DNA of 64,000 bases from G963663315 sp963665165 (GCA_963665165.1 OY761989.1:1116001-1180000), one strand, 5' to 3'. Shown: positions 42,396-52,408, counted from the first letter of the stretch. Notes: generated from the letters alone by a model not told the origin. Numbers and translations are program-made.

Positions 42396-43418
42396 ATGAC
42401 CAGACCCGTAATAGATTTGCGCAGTGATACGGTTACCCGTCCCTGTGAGTCCATGAGAAAGGCGATGCACAGGGCTGAAGTCGGGGATGATGTCTATGGC
42501 GAAGACCCGACCACCACTGCGTTACAGCGCCGCGTGGCTGAAATGACCGGGCAGGAGTCTGCGCTGTTCTTTCCTTCGGGAACCCAGAGCAACCTGGTCG
42601 CGTTGCTGAGTCATTGCCAGCGGGGCGATGAATATATTGTCGGCCAGACCGCGCATACCTATAAATACGAAGGAGGGGGCGCCGCCGTACTGGGTGGAAT
42701 CCAGCCTCAACCGCTGGAAAGGACTTCCGCCGGAATCATTGACCTGACCCGGATTGAAGATGCGGTCAAGGCCGATGATATCCACTTTGCCAAAACCCGG
42801 TTGCTTGCGCTGGAAAATACCACTACCACCGGGGTTGCCGTTCCACTGGACTATTTCAGGCGGGCCCGGCAGCTATGCGACCGGAAAGGCATCGCCATGC
42901 ATCTGGATGGCGCCCGGGTTTTCAACGCCGCCGCCGCTCTGGGCGTCGATGTTTCGGAAATCACTTCCCTGTTCGATACGGTTTCAGTCTGCCTGTCCAA
43001 GGGGCTGGGCGCGCCGGTGGGTTCGGCGCTGGCTGGCTCTGCCGGATTCATTGAAACTGCCCGGCGCTGGCGCAAGACGGTCGGCGGCGGTATGAGGCAA
43101 TCCGGAATACTGGCCGCCGCGGGGTTGTTCGCGCTTGAAAACAATGTGGAGCGGTTGATCGAAGACCACCGGCTCGCCAATCAACTGCATACACGACTGG
43201 GCCGGATCGACGGTATTGAACTGGTCACCGGACAGGCCAGTACCAACATGGTTTTCTTCAACCTGAAAGACGGGAATTATGATGGGTTTCATGAATTCGC
43301 GAGAAATCAAAACGTGTTGTTCGGGGACCGTCACCCGATCAGAATGGTGACCCACAAGGATCTTTCGAAGGAGCTGGTGGATACCGCAGTATCGCGCCTG
43401 GCGGGGTTTTTCTCCTGA
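42396..43418 (+). CDS. ltaE: low-specificity L-threonine aldolase
   Basis: PLP enzyme cleaving threonine or allo-threonine to glycine and acetaldehyde. The N-terminus IDLRSDTVTRPCESMRKAM is the family signature. EVGDDVYGEDPT follows, and SVCLSKGLGAPVGS contains the PLP lysine near residue 205. 340 residues, normal. AAAGGG eight bases before the ATG is a good ribosome site. Glycine made here could join the one-carbon metabolism implied by the demethylation genes downstream; that link is inference. Confidence 0.95.
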   Translation: MTRPVIDLRSDTVTRPCESMRKAMHRAEVGDDVYGEDPTTTALQRRVAEMTGQESALFFPSGTQSNLVALLSHCQRGDEYIVGQTAHTYKYEGGGAAVLGGIQPQPLERTSAGIIDLTRIEDAVKADDIHFAKTRLLALENTTTTGVAVPLDYFRRARQLCDRKGIAMHLDGARVFNAAAALGVDVSEITSLFDTVSVCLSKGLGAPVGSALAGSAGFIETARRWRKTVGGGMRQSGILAAAGLFALENNVERLIEDHRLANQLHTRLGRIDGIELVTGQASTNMVFFNLKDGNYDGFHEFARNQNVLFGDRHPIRMVTHKDLSKELVDTAVSRLAGFFS

Positions 43419-43464
43419 CCGCCCGCATTCTTTTCCGCATGAGCCGATGAGGGTTGGCGGGCGG
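43419..43464. terminator. inverted repeat between convergent ltaE and the ior gene
   Basis: CCGCCCGC (43419-43426) can pair with GCGGGCGG (43457-43464) across a 30-base loop, in the 56-base gap between convergent genes. There is no clear T-run on either side. It could end both transcripts or be chance in GC-rich sequence. Confidence 0.3.
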
Positions 43465-43474
43465 GCGTGGTGAC

Positions 43475-46400
43475 CTACCCCTGGCGGTTTACCACCAGTG
43501 ACAGGTCGGGCGCCTTGAATTTTTTGACCAGTTCGTTCCGGCTGTCCCGGTATTTTTCGATATTCCGGTTCTTGATATGCCCGAAGCCCTTGATCATTTC
43601 AGGCAGTCCGGCAATCTTTGTCGCGGTATCCATGTTTCGATCGGTGAGTGAGCCCAGAATCAGATCCACATCCTCTGCATATTCCCCGACCAGCCGCCTT
43701 TCCAGTTTGCGTTCCGCCGTTCTGCCGAAAATGTCCAGGCGGCTGCCGCGCAGGAATTTCAGGCGGGACAGGAGCGAAAAAACCCGTAACGTGATTCCGG
43801 GGAACTCACGCTTGGTCAAATGTCCGGTCAAGGGATCCGACTTTGAAATCAGTGGAGGCGCCATGTGGAATGAGAATTTGATGTCGCCCTCGAATTGCTG
43901 TTTGACGCTATCCATGAAATCTCCGCCTGAAAACAATCGGGCAATTTCGTACTCATCCTTGTAAGCCATCAGTTTGAAGTAATTTTTTGCAACCGCTTCG
44001 GTCAGTGAATGGTCATCCGTCGAATCCGCTTCCCGGACCCGGTTGACCAGATCCAGGTAGCGGTCCGCATACTTTCTGTCCTGGTAATCGACCAGATAGC
44101 GATAACGCCACTCGATGATATCGTCGATCCCGACCAGCGTCTGGCGGGTGGTTGCGGTCAGGCCGGCCCGACTTTCAACCGCTTCCGGATTGTTTGCCGC
44201 ATGCCGCCCCCAGAGGAAAGCCTGCTGGTTGAACGGTACTGCGACCCGGTTGAGTTCAATCGCTCTGAATATGGCTTGTTCGCTTAACGGCACCAGTCCG
44301 CGCTGGTAAGCGTAACCCAGCAGAAACAGATTACCGCCAATCGAATTGCCCAGCAGGTTTGTGGCCATACGGGTGGCGTCGACGAAGTCCGTTTTGCCTT
44401 CCCCGGTTTCCTGACTGACCAATGACTGCATTTGTTCCGCCGGAAACCGATAGTGTTCGTTATGGATGAAATCCGCGGTCGGGTTTTCGTAACGGTTGAT
44501 GATCGAGTGCGACCTTTCCGGGTCGAGCCTGGCCAGCGCTTCGGCGCTCGCTGAAACAACCAGGTCACAACCGAGCAGCAGGTCGGCGTCACCGTCTGCA
44601 ATCCGCACCGTCAGAATATGATCCTGATGCCGGGCGATCCGGATATGACTGACCACCGCGCCGAACTTCTGCGCCAGCCCGGTCTGGTTCAGCGTTGAGC
44701 AGCCCTTGCCTTCAATGTGGGCGGCCATCGCGATCAGCGAGCCAACGGTAATTACACCGGTCCCGCCGATTCCGGTCACCAGAATATTCCAGGGCCTGTC
44801 GAGCGTCGGCGGTACCGGCTCCGGCAGGGTTTCATCAAGAATATCCTCGGCCGGGCCCTGTCGGCCTGCCGTTGTCCCGGATTTGAATTTGCCGCCGGTC
44901 ACGGTGACGAAACTGGGACAAAATCCCTGTATGCAGCTCAAATCCTTGTTGCACGCGTTTTGATCGATCCGGCGTTTGACGCCGAGTTCGGTATTTTTCG
45001 GCAGCACGGACAGACAGTTGGACTGTGTGCTGCAATCCCCGCAACCTTCGCAGACATCCGGATGGATGAACACCCGAACCGGGCTTTCCGGCATCAGTCC
45101 GCGCTTCCTGCGCCGTCGTTTTTCGGTCGCGCAGGTCTGGTCATAAATAATCACGCTGGTTCCTTCCACTTCCCGCATTTCGAGTTGCAGCCGGTCGAAT
45201 CCGGACCTCGGATGCAGGCTGACGCCGGTCATCCCGCGAAGCTGTGAGCGGGCCTGTTCGATGTTTTCCGCCACGACCGCCAGACGCTTCACCCCTTCCC
45301 CCTGAAGCTGGGTGATCATGTCTTTTACGGTAATGGACCCATCGACCGGCTGGCCGCCGGTCATCGCGACCGCATCGTTGTAAAGTATTTTATAAGTGAT
45401 GTTCACCCTGGAGGCGACCGCGGCCCGGATTGCCAGGATTCCACTGTGAAAATACGTGCCGTCTCCGATATTCTGGAATATGTGCCGGGTATCGGTAAAC
45501 GGCGCCTGTCCGATCCAGGAAGCGCCTTCGCCGCCCATCTGGGTAAAGGTTTCGGTGCGCCGGTCCATCCACCTCGCCATGTAGTGGCAGCCGATTCCGG
45601 CAAGCCCGTGACTGCCTTCAGGCACTCTCGTTGAAGTATTGTGCGGGCAGCCGGAACAGAAATAAGGAATACGGGTCAGCGTGTCGCCGGGATGCGACAG
45701 GCGGTCTTCTTTGGCGTCCAGGAATTCGAGATAGCGGCGAATCGACCTGCTTTCATAAAAACGATTGACGCGGCTGCCAATGGCGCGGGCCACCATGGCT
45801 GGCGTGAGCTCGCCCAGATTGGTTACCAGATGATTGCCTTTTTCGTCAAATTCACCGATGACGACCGGTCGCTCATCGACCGGCCAGTTGTAAAGCTGTC
45901 CGGTAATCTGGTCCTCGATCACGCTACGCTTTTCTTCAACCACCAGGATTTCTTTCAGTCCTTTGGCGAATTGATGGACTGAAATCGGCTCCAGAGGCCA
46001 ATTCATGCCGACTTTCAACACCCGGAGGCCGATTTCACGGGCGACCGTATGGTCAATTCCCAGATTGTCCAGTGCCTCCATCACATCAAGCCAGGCCTTG
46101 CCGGTAGTGATGATTCCCAGTCGTGGGTCGGGTGTATCGAGAGTGATCGTGTTCAGTCCATTGGCGTATGCGAACGCCCTGGCCGCATAAATCCGGTATC
46201 GGTTCAGTAATCGTTCCTGCTCAAGCGGTGTGCTTGGCCACTGTGCATTCAGTCCGCCTTCCGGTATCTCGACTGCCTGGGGAATCACGATGTTGACCCG
46301 GTCCGGGCTGAGGTCCGCCGAGATGGCGGAGTCCATGTTCTCCGTGATGGCTTTCAGTCCGACCCAGCAGCCGCTGAATCGCGACATGGCCCATCCGATC

Positions 46401-46948
46401 AGGCCATAGTCCAGCACATCCTGGACATTGGCCGGATTCAGTACGGGCACCGAAGCCCCGACGAACATGTGTTCGCTTTGTTGGGGTACGGTGGAGGATT
46501 TGCAGGCGTGGTCGTCTCCGGCGATGGCCAGTACCCCGCCGTATTTGGTCGTACCGAACAAATTGGCGTGTTTGATCGCATCCATGCTGCGGTCCACTCC
46601 GGGGCCTTTGCCATACCACATCGAGAACACGCCGTCATACCGCGCTCCGGGCAGAAGATGGGTCTGCTGGGTGCCCCAGACGGCAGTGGCCGCGAGGTCC
46701 TCATTGACGCCGGGTTGGAAATGGATGTGATGTTTGTCCAGCCAGGGTTGCGCCTGCCACAGGGATTGATCCAGCGTGCCAAGCGGAGAGCCGCGATACC
46801 CGGATATGAAACCGGCCGTGTTCAGCCCTTGTTCCAGGTCCCGTTGATGTTGCAGCAGGGGCAACCGGACCAGTGCTTCGATCCCGGTCATGAATGCACG
46901 GGAGTGATCCAGATCGTACTTGTCTTCCAGGGAAACCTGATTTAACAT
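43475..46948 (-). CDS. indolepyruvate:ferredoxin oxidoreductase, fused form
   Basis: 1157 residues. It oxidatively decarboxylates aryl (or branched) 2-oxoacids to acyl-CoA with ferredoxin. The N-terminal part has NTAGFISGYRGSPLGTLD and AATAVWGTQQ. The TPP domain has FCSGCPHNTST and GGEGASWIGQAPF with IGDGTYFHSG. A cysteine-rich 4Fe-4S segment (CEGCGDCSTQSNC, CNKDLSCIQGFCP) lies near residues 640-690. The gamma domain has VTGIGGTGVITVGSLIAMAA. Fusion of all parts in one chain is typical of the large proteobacterial IOR. A TATAAT on the minus strand (46981-46976) lies 28 bases upstream. No oxygen-sensitive partners are nearby. Confidence 0.92.
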   Translation of the reverse strand: MLNQVSLEDKYDLDHSRAFMTGIEALVRLPLLQHQRDLEQGLNTAGFISGYRGSPLGTLDQSLWQAQPWLDKHHIHFQPGVNEDLAATAVWGTQQTHLLPGARYDGVFSMWYGKGPGVDRSMDAIKHANLFGTTKYGGVLAIAGDDHACKSSTVPQQSEHMFVGASVPVLNPANVQDVLDYGLIGWAMSRFSGCWVGLKAITENMDSAISADLSPDRVNIVIPQAVEIPEGGLNAQWPSTPLEQERLLNRYRIYAARAFAYANGLNTITLDTPDPRLGIITTGKAWLDVMEALDNLGIDHTVAREIGLRVLKVGMNWPLEPISVHQFAKGLKEILVVEEKRSVIEDQITGQLYNWPVDERPVVIGEFDEKGNHLVTNLGELTPAMVARAIGSRVNRFYESRSIRRYLEFLDAKEDRLSHPGDTLTRIPYFCSGCPHNTSTRVPEGSHGLAGIGCHYMARWMDRRTETFTQMGGEGASWIGQAPFTDTRHIFQNIGDGTYFHSGILAIRAAVASRVNITYKILYNDAVAMTGGQPVDGSITVKDMITQLQGEGVKRLAVVAENIEQARSQLRGMTGVSLHPRSGFDRLQLEMREVEGTSVIIYDQTCATEKRRRRKRGLMPESPVRVFIHPDVCEGCGDCSTQSNCLSVLPKNTELGVKRRIDQNACNKDLSCIQGFCPSFVTVTGGKFKSGTTAGRQGPAEDILDETLPEPVPPTLDRPWNILVTGIGGTGVITVGSLIAMAAHIEGKGCSTLNQTGLAQKFGAVVSHIRIARHQDHILTVRIADGDADLLLGCDLVVSASAEALARLDPERSHSIINRYENPTADFIHNEHYRFPAEQMQSLVSQETGEGKTDFVDATRMATNLLGNSIGGNLFLLGYAYQRGLVPLSEQAIFRAIELNRVAVPFNQQAFLWGRHAANNPEAVESRAGLTATTRQTLVGIDDIIEWRYRYLVDYQDRKYADRYLDLVNRVREADSTDDHSLTEAVAKNYFKLMAYKDEYEIARLFSGGDFMDSVKQQFEGDIKFSFHMAPPLISKSDPLTGHLTKREFPGITLRVFSLLSRLKFLRGSRLDIFGRTAERKLERRLVGEYAEDVDLILGSLTDRNMDTATKIAGLPEMIKGFGHIKNRNIEKYRDSRNELVKKFKAPDLSLVVNRQG

Positions 46949-46975
46949 GGCAGCGGCGGTCTTTTTTCCGCCATC

Positions 46976-46981
46976 ATTATA
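46976..46981 (-). promoter_or_regulatory. -10-like box of the indolepyruvate oxidoreductase gene
   Basis: ATTATA on the plus strand reads TATAAT on the minus strand, 28 bases before the ATG at 46948. A short GGCGG/CCGCC hairpin with an A-rich loop lies between it and the start. No clear -35. Confidence 0.35.
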
Positions 46982-47063
46982 CTACGTTAAATTTTGAGGC
47001 GCTCCCGCCTTGCCGGTAATAGCCTGTCAGCGGGAAGCAAAAGAATCCTTCCGGGTCAGCATA

Positions 47064-47732
47064 ATGGGTAACCATCCACAATATCTGTTCGACGCGGACA
47101 GCAAACCTTCATTGCCGTTGCATCCGGTACCCCTGGTCGTTGCCGACCCGGACTCGGTCGAAGGCTATGGCAAACTGGTGACCGACCCGGACAGCCTGGA
47201 TATCGAAATTGTCCGCTGGCCCGCCCAGGGCTGGCGTCCGGTGGATGAAGATACCGGCGATCAGGGGGGAATCGTCGAAGGCGTGTTCTGTGGTGAATGG
47301 GACGGGGATGTGCTGATGGGCGTCAATGACGCGGTTGGCGGGCATTATGTACTCGGTTGGAGTCGTGATCCGCAATACGCGCAAAGGCGACGGGCCAGCG
47401 TACCGCGGGATCAGGTTTTGCTGTGGCATTTCAACTATCATCCGGATGGGGGGCAGTTGTTCCATCCACTGGAGAATCAGCCTTTTGTCGTGCCGGTAGC
47501 CCTGCCGGGAGACGACCTCCGGCCGGAAAAAGTGGTCGCCCTGTGGTGCGATGGCAGCCAGGGGCTGTATATTCACCCGGGTATCTGGCACGAAGGCATA
47601 TTTCCGGTTCACGACAAACAGCGTTTTCTGGATCGACAAGGCCGGGTTCACGCCAGGGTCAGTTGCGATTTTGCAGAGGAGTTCGGGGTTTACCTGCAAG
47701 TCCCGTTGCGGCTTGAGCCGGACGTGCCGTAG
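47064..47732 (+). CDS. AllA-like (ureidoglycolate lyase fold) protein
   Basis: 222 residues from ATG 47064. Histidines are clustered as in the AllA cupin-like fold: LLWHFNYHPDGGQLFHP near 124-140 and GLYIHPGIWHEGIF near 175-188. AllA cleaves ureidoglycolate, but no other allantoin genes are present. Because the next two genes are MttB- and DMGDH-like, a role in the same pathway is more likely. In-frame starts upstream (47010) lack family-like sequence. It ends 38 bases before the MttB gene. Confidence 0.65.
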   Translation: MGNHPQYLFDADSKPSLPLHPVPLVVADPDSVEGYGKLVTDPDSLDIEIVRWPAQGWRPVDEDTGDQGGIVEGVFCGEWDGDVLMGVNDAVGGHYVLGWSRDPQYAQRRRASVPRDQVLLWHFNYHPDGGQLFHPLENQPFVVPVALPGDDLRPEKVVALWCDGSQGLYIHPGIWHEGIFPVHDKQRFLDRQGRVHARVSCDFAEEFGVYLQVPLRLEPDVP

Positions 47733-47770
47733 CCGGTTGCGGCTGGAATGCAGGCGCATTGGACCCGGGC

Positions 47771-49315
47771 ATGAATACGGATGTGGAAACCGGGCAGCGG
47801 GTTGTGTCCAGGCGGTCCGGACGCGGTCACAAAAGAGAAAGGCCGCAGGCTGCGGCGCCAGCCTACATAACCCGGAAAATCCCGTATTTCGAGTTTCTCG
47901 ATGAAGAGGGGCTGGTTGCCCTGGAAGAGCAGGCAGACTGGCTGATGCAGGAAATCGGCCTTGAGTTCCGGGGTAACCCGGAGGCCCTGAGACTCTGGAA
48001 GGAAGCGGGGGCCGATGTCAATGGGACCCGGGTCAAGTTGCCTCGCGGAATGGCCCGCGAGCTATGCAAAACGATTCCTTCCGAGTTCATCCAGGTTGCG
48101 CGCAATCCGGCCCGCAGCGTCCGGATTGGCGGCCGGGCCCAGGTCTTCGCTTGTGTTTTCGGCCCGCCTTTCGTGCGCGATCTTGAAAGAGGGCGCCGCT
48201 ATGGCACCATGCAGGATCTGGAAAACCTGGTGAAGATCGCCTGGCAGCTGCCCAGCATTCATCACACCGGACTGGTGATCTGTGAACCTTGTGACGTGGC
48301 CGTATCCTGGCGCCACCTGGACATGCTTTACAGGCACATGCGTTACAGCGACAAACCCTTCCTCGGCGCGATCACCGCAAAATCGAGGGCGCAGGACTCA
48401 GTGGATATGGCCAAAGCGCTGTTTGGCGAGGAATTCATGCAGGATCATTGCGTCATCCTGGGAAATGTCAACACCAATTCGCCGCTGCTGGTCGACAAGG
48501 TGGTCACCGAAGCGGCCCAGGTTTACTGCGGGGCGGGGCAGGGGTTGATTGCGGTTCCGTTCATTCTCGGCGGCGCAATGGGTCCGGTGACGACGGCGGC
48601 TTCCATTTCCCAGGCCCTGGCGGAGGCCATGATGGTCGGGGCGTTCACCCAGCTGGTGCGGCCGGGCGCGCCTTTTGTGCTGGGAAATTTCCTGTCATCC
48701 ATGAGCCTGAAAAGCGGCGCCCCCACTTTTGGCATGCCTGAACCGGTCATGTCGAATTTCATCATCGGACAGCTTGCCCGCAGACTGGGTATTCCGTTAC
48801 GAAACGGCGGGTCGTTGACGGCATCCAAACTTCCGGATGCCCAGGCGGCTGCCGAAAGCGCGGATTCGATGATGTCCACGGCTCTTGGCGGAGCCAATTT
48901 CGTGTTGCACGCGGCGGGTTGGCTGGAAGGGGGGTTGGTGACGGGATATGAAAAACTGGTCCAGGACGCCGACCGGCTGGGCGCCTACCAGGTGATGTTG
49001 TCCGGGTTGCCGCTGGATGACAATGCCCTGGCCAGGGACGCGTATCATGAAGTCGAACCGTCGGGGCATTTCCTGGGCAGCGCGCATACCCTGGCGAATT
49101 ACCAGACCGCCTATTATGATGCCGTCCTGTCGGATAGCGAGAGTGTGGAGCAATGGGAGGAGCTGGGCGCCAAGGATTCGGCGAAACGCGCCTTTGAGCG
49201 CTGGAACCGGTTGTTGAAGGAATATCAGCCGCCGCCGATGGATGAAGGCACGGATGAAGCGTTGAAAGAGTTCGTTGAAAAGCGGAAAAGGCAGGTCCCC
49301 GAAGCCTGGTACTGA
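47771..49315 (+). CDS. MttB-family (trimethylamine methyltransferase-like) protein, non-pyrrolysine
   Basis: 514 residues of the MttB superfamily TIM barrel. Typical segments are YFEFLDEEGLVALEEQADWL at the N-terminus, KLPRGMARELCKTIPSEF and the C-terminal GGANFVLHAAGWLEGGLVTG. There is no in-frame TAG, so this is the pyrrolysine-free branch, whose studied members demethylate quaternary amines such as glycine betaine (MtgB) or related compounds. The start may be ATG 47771 or TTG 47759. It sits between an AllA-like gene and a dimethylglycine-dehydrogenase-like gene, in line with stepwise demethylation. No corrinoid protein is nearby, which leaves the methyl acceptor open. Confidence 0.85.
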   Translation: MNTDVETGQRVVSRRSGRGHKRERPQAAAPAYITRKIPYFEFLDEEGLVALEEQADWLMQEIGLEFRGNPEALRLWKEAGADVNGTRVKLPRGMARELCKTIPSEFIQVARNPARSVRIGGRAQVFACVFGPPFVRDLERGRRYGTMQDLENLVKIAWQLPSIHHTGLVICEPCDVAVSWRHLDMLYRHMRYSDKPFLGAITAKSRAQDSVDMAKALFGEEFMQDHCVILGNVNTNSPLLVDKVVTEAAQVYCGAGQGLIAVPFILGGAMGPVTTAASISQALAEAMMVGAFTQLVRPGAPFVLGNFLSSMSLKSGAPTFGMPEPVMSNFIIGQLARRLGIPLRNGGSLTASKLPDAQAAAESADSMMSTALGGANFVLHAAGWLEGGLVTGYEKLVQDADRLGAYQVMLSGLPLDDNALARDAYHEVEPSGHFLGSAHTLANYQTAYYDAVLSDSESVEQWEELGAKDSAKRAFERWNRLLKEYQPPPMDEGTDEALKEFVEKRKRQVPEAWY

Positions 49316-49351
49316 TTGCCGGGCATTAAAAATTGAACCCAGGGTAAGCGA

Positions 49352-51805
49352 ATGCAATCTCATGCGAAAGTGGTGATCATTGGCGGCGGAGTCGTCGGCT
49401 GCTCGATTTTGTTCCACCTGGCCCGGTTCGGCTGGAAGGATTGCGTTTTGCTGGAACGCGATGAACTCACCTCCGGTTCCTCCTGGCATGCCGCCGGACA
49501 GATTCATACGATTTCCTCGGACCCCAATATTTCCCGCTTGCAGGGTTACACGATCAACCTGTACAAGGAGATCGAGCAAACCTCCGGGCATTCGGTCGGC
49601 ATGCACAATACCGGCGGGTTTTACCTGGCATCCAACCAGGACTGGTACGACTATCTGAAGCGGGAACGATCGAAGGCGCGTTATATGGGGCTCGACCAGG
49701 AGTTCATCCCGGTCGAGGAAGCGGCCCGCCGTCACCCGCTGATCGATCCGAAACACTATGTCGCCGCGTTGTGGGACCCGCTGGATGGCGACATTGATCC
49801 TTCCGGAGTGACCTATGCCTACGCCAAGTCGGCCAAAGTTCACGGCGCTGCCTGGCATACCCATACGCCGGTTATCGAAACCAGCCAGAGAGCGGACGGC
49901 AGTTGGGATGTGGTCACGCCAAAAGGCACGATCAATGCCGAGATGATCGTCAATGCCGGTGGATTATGGGCCCGCGAAGTCGGGCATCTGGCAGGACTGC
50001 ATTTGCCGGTTCAACCGATGGAGCACCACTATCTGTTGACCGAGGACATGCCTGAAATTGCCGAACATGTCGCCGCGTGCGGCCAGCGCCTGCCGGCCGG
50101 GATCGATTATGAAGGCAATATCTATTTCAGGCAGGAACAGCAGGGGATGCTGCTCGGCACCTACGAAGCGGTTGCCACGCCGTGGTCGGTCAGCGGCACT
50201 CCGCAGGATTTCGGGCACGACCTGCTGGAACCCAGGCTGGAGAATATCGAGCAGAAACTGGCTATTGGCTTCGAACGTATCCCCGCGTTGGGCAGCGCCG
50301 GTATCCGCAAGATCATCAACGGCCCCTTCACCTTCGGGCCTGACGGCAACCCGATGATCGGGCCGGTACCGGGGATGAAAAACTATTGGGTGGCGGTCGG
50401 CGTGATGGCCGGATTCTGCCAGGCGGGGGGTGTGGGTCTGTGCATGGCGGAGTGGATGATGGATGGTGAGCCGTCGATTGATGTCTGGGCCATGGATATC
50501 GCGCGGTTCGGGGATTATGCCTCGCCCCATTACGGTACCGTCAAATCCACGGAGAATTATGAACGGCGGTTCATCCTGACCTTCCCCAATGAAACACTGC
50601 CCGCGGCGAGGCGGCAACGCACCACCGGAATTCATGATCGCCTGGTCGCCCGGGGCGCGGTGATGGATGCCGGGTTCGGCCTGGAGCATGCGTTGTGGTT
50701 TGCCGACGGTCCAGAGGACGCCTGGGAGGAACCTTCCTTCCGGCGTTCACGGGCGCATGATTATATCGCGGCTGAAATCAGGGCCGTTCGGCAAGCGGTC
50801 GGCGCGGTCGAAATCGCAAACTTTGCCAAACATGAGTTCAGGGGCCGGGGGTGCCGGGAATTTCTGGATCATGTCCTGGCCGGATTCCTGCCTGCGCCGG
50901 GCCGGATCACGCTGACTCCGATGTTGACTCCGAAAGGCAGATTATACGGAGACCTGACGGTGGCCTGCCTGGAAGAGGATCATTTTATCCTGTTTGGTTC
51001 AGGCGCGGTCCAACAGATGCATCGCCGCTGGTTCGAGGGGTTGCTTGAGCAACACGGGGTCGCCGATGAAGCAAGCCGTCAGACAAGCTACCGGAATGTG
51101 TCGAGCCATTATCACGGCATCGCGATTTCCGGCCCCGATTCGCCGGAATTGCTGCAACGGATCTGCCGGGATGATGTCGGCGGCATCCGATTCCGTGACG
51201 TGCGTACGACCTTTGCGGGCGGCGTGCCTGCGATCCTGGTCCGCATGTCATTCTCGGGAGAATCGGGTTACGAAATTTATGTGGCGCCGGAATATCAACT
51301 CAAGCTGTTCGAGGAAATCGAACAGGCCGGCGCAGACCTCGGGTTGAAATGGTACGGCGCGCGGGCGCTGATGAGCATGCGGCTGGAAAAGGGCTGGGGC
51401 GCCTGGACGCTTGATTACCGCCCCGACTTTACCGCCGGCCAGTCCGGGCTGGACGCGTTCATCAACTGGAAGAAGGACTTTATCGGCAAAGAGGCTGCGT
51501 TGGCGGAACGGGAAACCGGCGCGGACCGGAAACTGGTGGCCATGACCATTGATACCACGGATATCGACGTCTCCGGGGATGAAGCGATCCTGAAAGATGG
51601 GGAATGTGTCGGCTATGTCACTTCAGGCGGCTATGCCCACCATGTCGGGCGGTCCATGGCTCTGGGGTACATTCCGGCCGGGCTGGCACAGAATGACCTG
51701 TCTCTCGAAGTGGAAATCAATGGCGCCCTTTACCCGGCCAGAGTCCGTCTCGCCCCGCTCTATGATCCGGCTGGCAGGAAAGCCAGAGGGGAACCTTCAG
51801 TCTGA
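49352..51805 (+). CDS. FAD-dependent dimethylglycine/sarcosine dehydrogenase with GcvT domain
   Basis: 817 residues. The N-terminal DAO-type FAD domain has KVVIIGGGVVGCSILFHLAR and HAAGQIHTIS; NPMIGPVPGMKNYWVAVGVM marks its end near 370. The C-terminal half is a GcvT-like aminomethyltransferase: YHGIAISGPDSPELLQR, GESGYEIYVAPEYQL and LGYIP. Enzymes of this type oxidise dimethylglycine or sarcosine and pass the formaldehyde unit to tetrahydrofolate. It lies 37 bases after the MttB gene, probably co-transcribed. Exact substrate not decided by sequence. Confidence 0.9.
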   Translation: MQSHAKVVIIGGGVVGCSILFHLARFGWKDCVLLERDELTSGSSWHAAGQIHTISSDPNISRLQGYTINLYKEIEQTSGHSVGMHNTGGFYLASNQDWYDYLKRERSKARYMGLDQEFIPVEEAARRHPLIDPKHYVAALWDPLDGDIDPSGVTYAYAKSAKVHGAAWHTHTPVIETSQRADGSWDVVTPKGTINAEMIVNAGGLWAREVGHLAGLHLPVQPMEHHYLLTEDMPEIAEHVAACGQRLPAGIDYEGNIYFRQEQQGMLLGTYEAVATPWSVSGTPQDFGHDLLEPRLENIEQKLAIGFERIPALGSAGIRKIINGPFTFGPDGNPMIGPVPGMKNYWVAVGVMAGFCQAGGVGLCMAEWMMDGEPSIDVWAMDIARFGDYASPHYGTVKSTENYERRFILTFPNETLPAARRQRTTGIHDRLVARGAVMDAGFGLEHALWFADGPEDAWEEPSFRRSRAHDYIAAEIRAVRQAVGAVEIANFAKHEFRGRGCREFLDHVLAGFLPAPGRITLTPMLTPKGRLYGDLTVACLEEDHFILFGSGAVQQMHRRWFEGLLEQHGVADEASRQTSYRNVSSHYHGIAISGPDSPELLQRICRDDVGGIRFRDVRTTFAGGVPAILVRMSFSGESGYEIYVAPEYQLKLFEEIEQAGADLGLKWYGARALMSMRLEKGWGAWTLDYRPDFTAGQSGLDAFINWKKDFIGKEAALAERETGADRKLVAMTIDTTDIDVSGDEAILKDGECVGYVTSGGYAHHVGRSMALGYIPAGLAQNDLSLEVEINGALYPARVRLAPLYDPAGRKARGEPSV

Positions 51806-51850
51806 CATGGACTCTGAATCATAAAGGCGGGGCATAACGATCACAGGGGG

Positions 51851-52408
51851 ATGACGATGAGACGAGTACTTCAACTGATGGCGCTGGTCCTGGTCTGCGG
51901 TTCGGCGCCATCCTGGTCGGACCAGAACAACCCCGAACTGGATGAGCTTTTCAGGTTGTTGCATGAAGTCACCAGTCCGGCGGAAGCGTCCGTGCTGACC
52001 CGGCAGATCTGGCAGAACTGGTATCAATCCGACAACAAGGAAGTTGAAGCATTGATGCGGCAGGGTGAAATCAGCATGCGCACTGGAAAGCTGGAGCAAG
52101 CGGTCGAGATTTATTCCAGGGTGATCGACATCGACCCCGGTTTTGCCGAAGGCTGGAATCGACGGGCGACCGTATACTACATGATGGGCCGGTACCAGTC
52201 TTCGACGGCAGACGTGGTTGAAACACTGAAGCTCGAGCCCCGGCATTTCGGCGCTCTTTCGGGGCAGGGCATGATTTATACCCAGTTGCGGAAAATCGAC
52301 CTGGCGCTGGAGTATTACGAAAGGGCGCTCGAGGTGAACCCCCACATGACCGGAGTCAGAATTTCAATCGAAGCGATCCGGAAATATCTGCAGAAGGAAG
52401 TGATTTAA
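51851..52408 (+). CDS. exported TPR-repeat protein
   Basis: 185 residues. An N-terminal signal-like segment (RRVLQLMALVLVCGSAPSWS) is followed by a conserved N-terminal helix pair and three TPR motifs near 78-180: KLEQAVEIYSRVIDIDPGFA, QSSTADVVETLKLEPRHFGA and KIDLALEYYERALEVNP. Periplasmic scaffolding is likely; the partner is unknown. Its stop and that of the convergent phosphoesterase gene share the TTAA at 52405-52408. Confidence 0.8.
   Translation: MTMRRVLQLMALVLVCGSAPSWSDQNNPELDELFRLLHEVTSPAEASVLTRQIWQNWYQSDNKEVEALMRQGEISMRTGKLEQAVEIYSRVIDIDPGFAEGWNRRATVYYMMGRYQSSTADVVETLKLEPRHFGALSGQGMIYTQLRKIDLALEYYERALEVNPHMTGVRISIEAIRKYLQKEVI

Noticed and set aside
47771..49315. MttB as a pyrrolysine protein
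   Set aside because: The frame is open with no internal TAG, so it belongs to the non-pyrrolysine branch.
48797..49864. 355-residue ORF antisense to the MttB and DMGDH genes
   Set aside because: Spans two certain genes on the other strand and has no recognisable domain.
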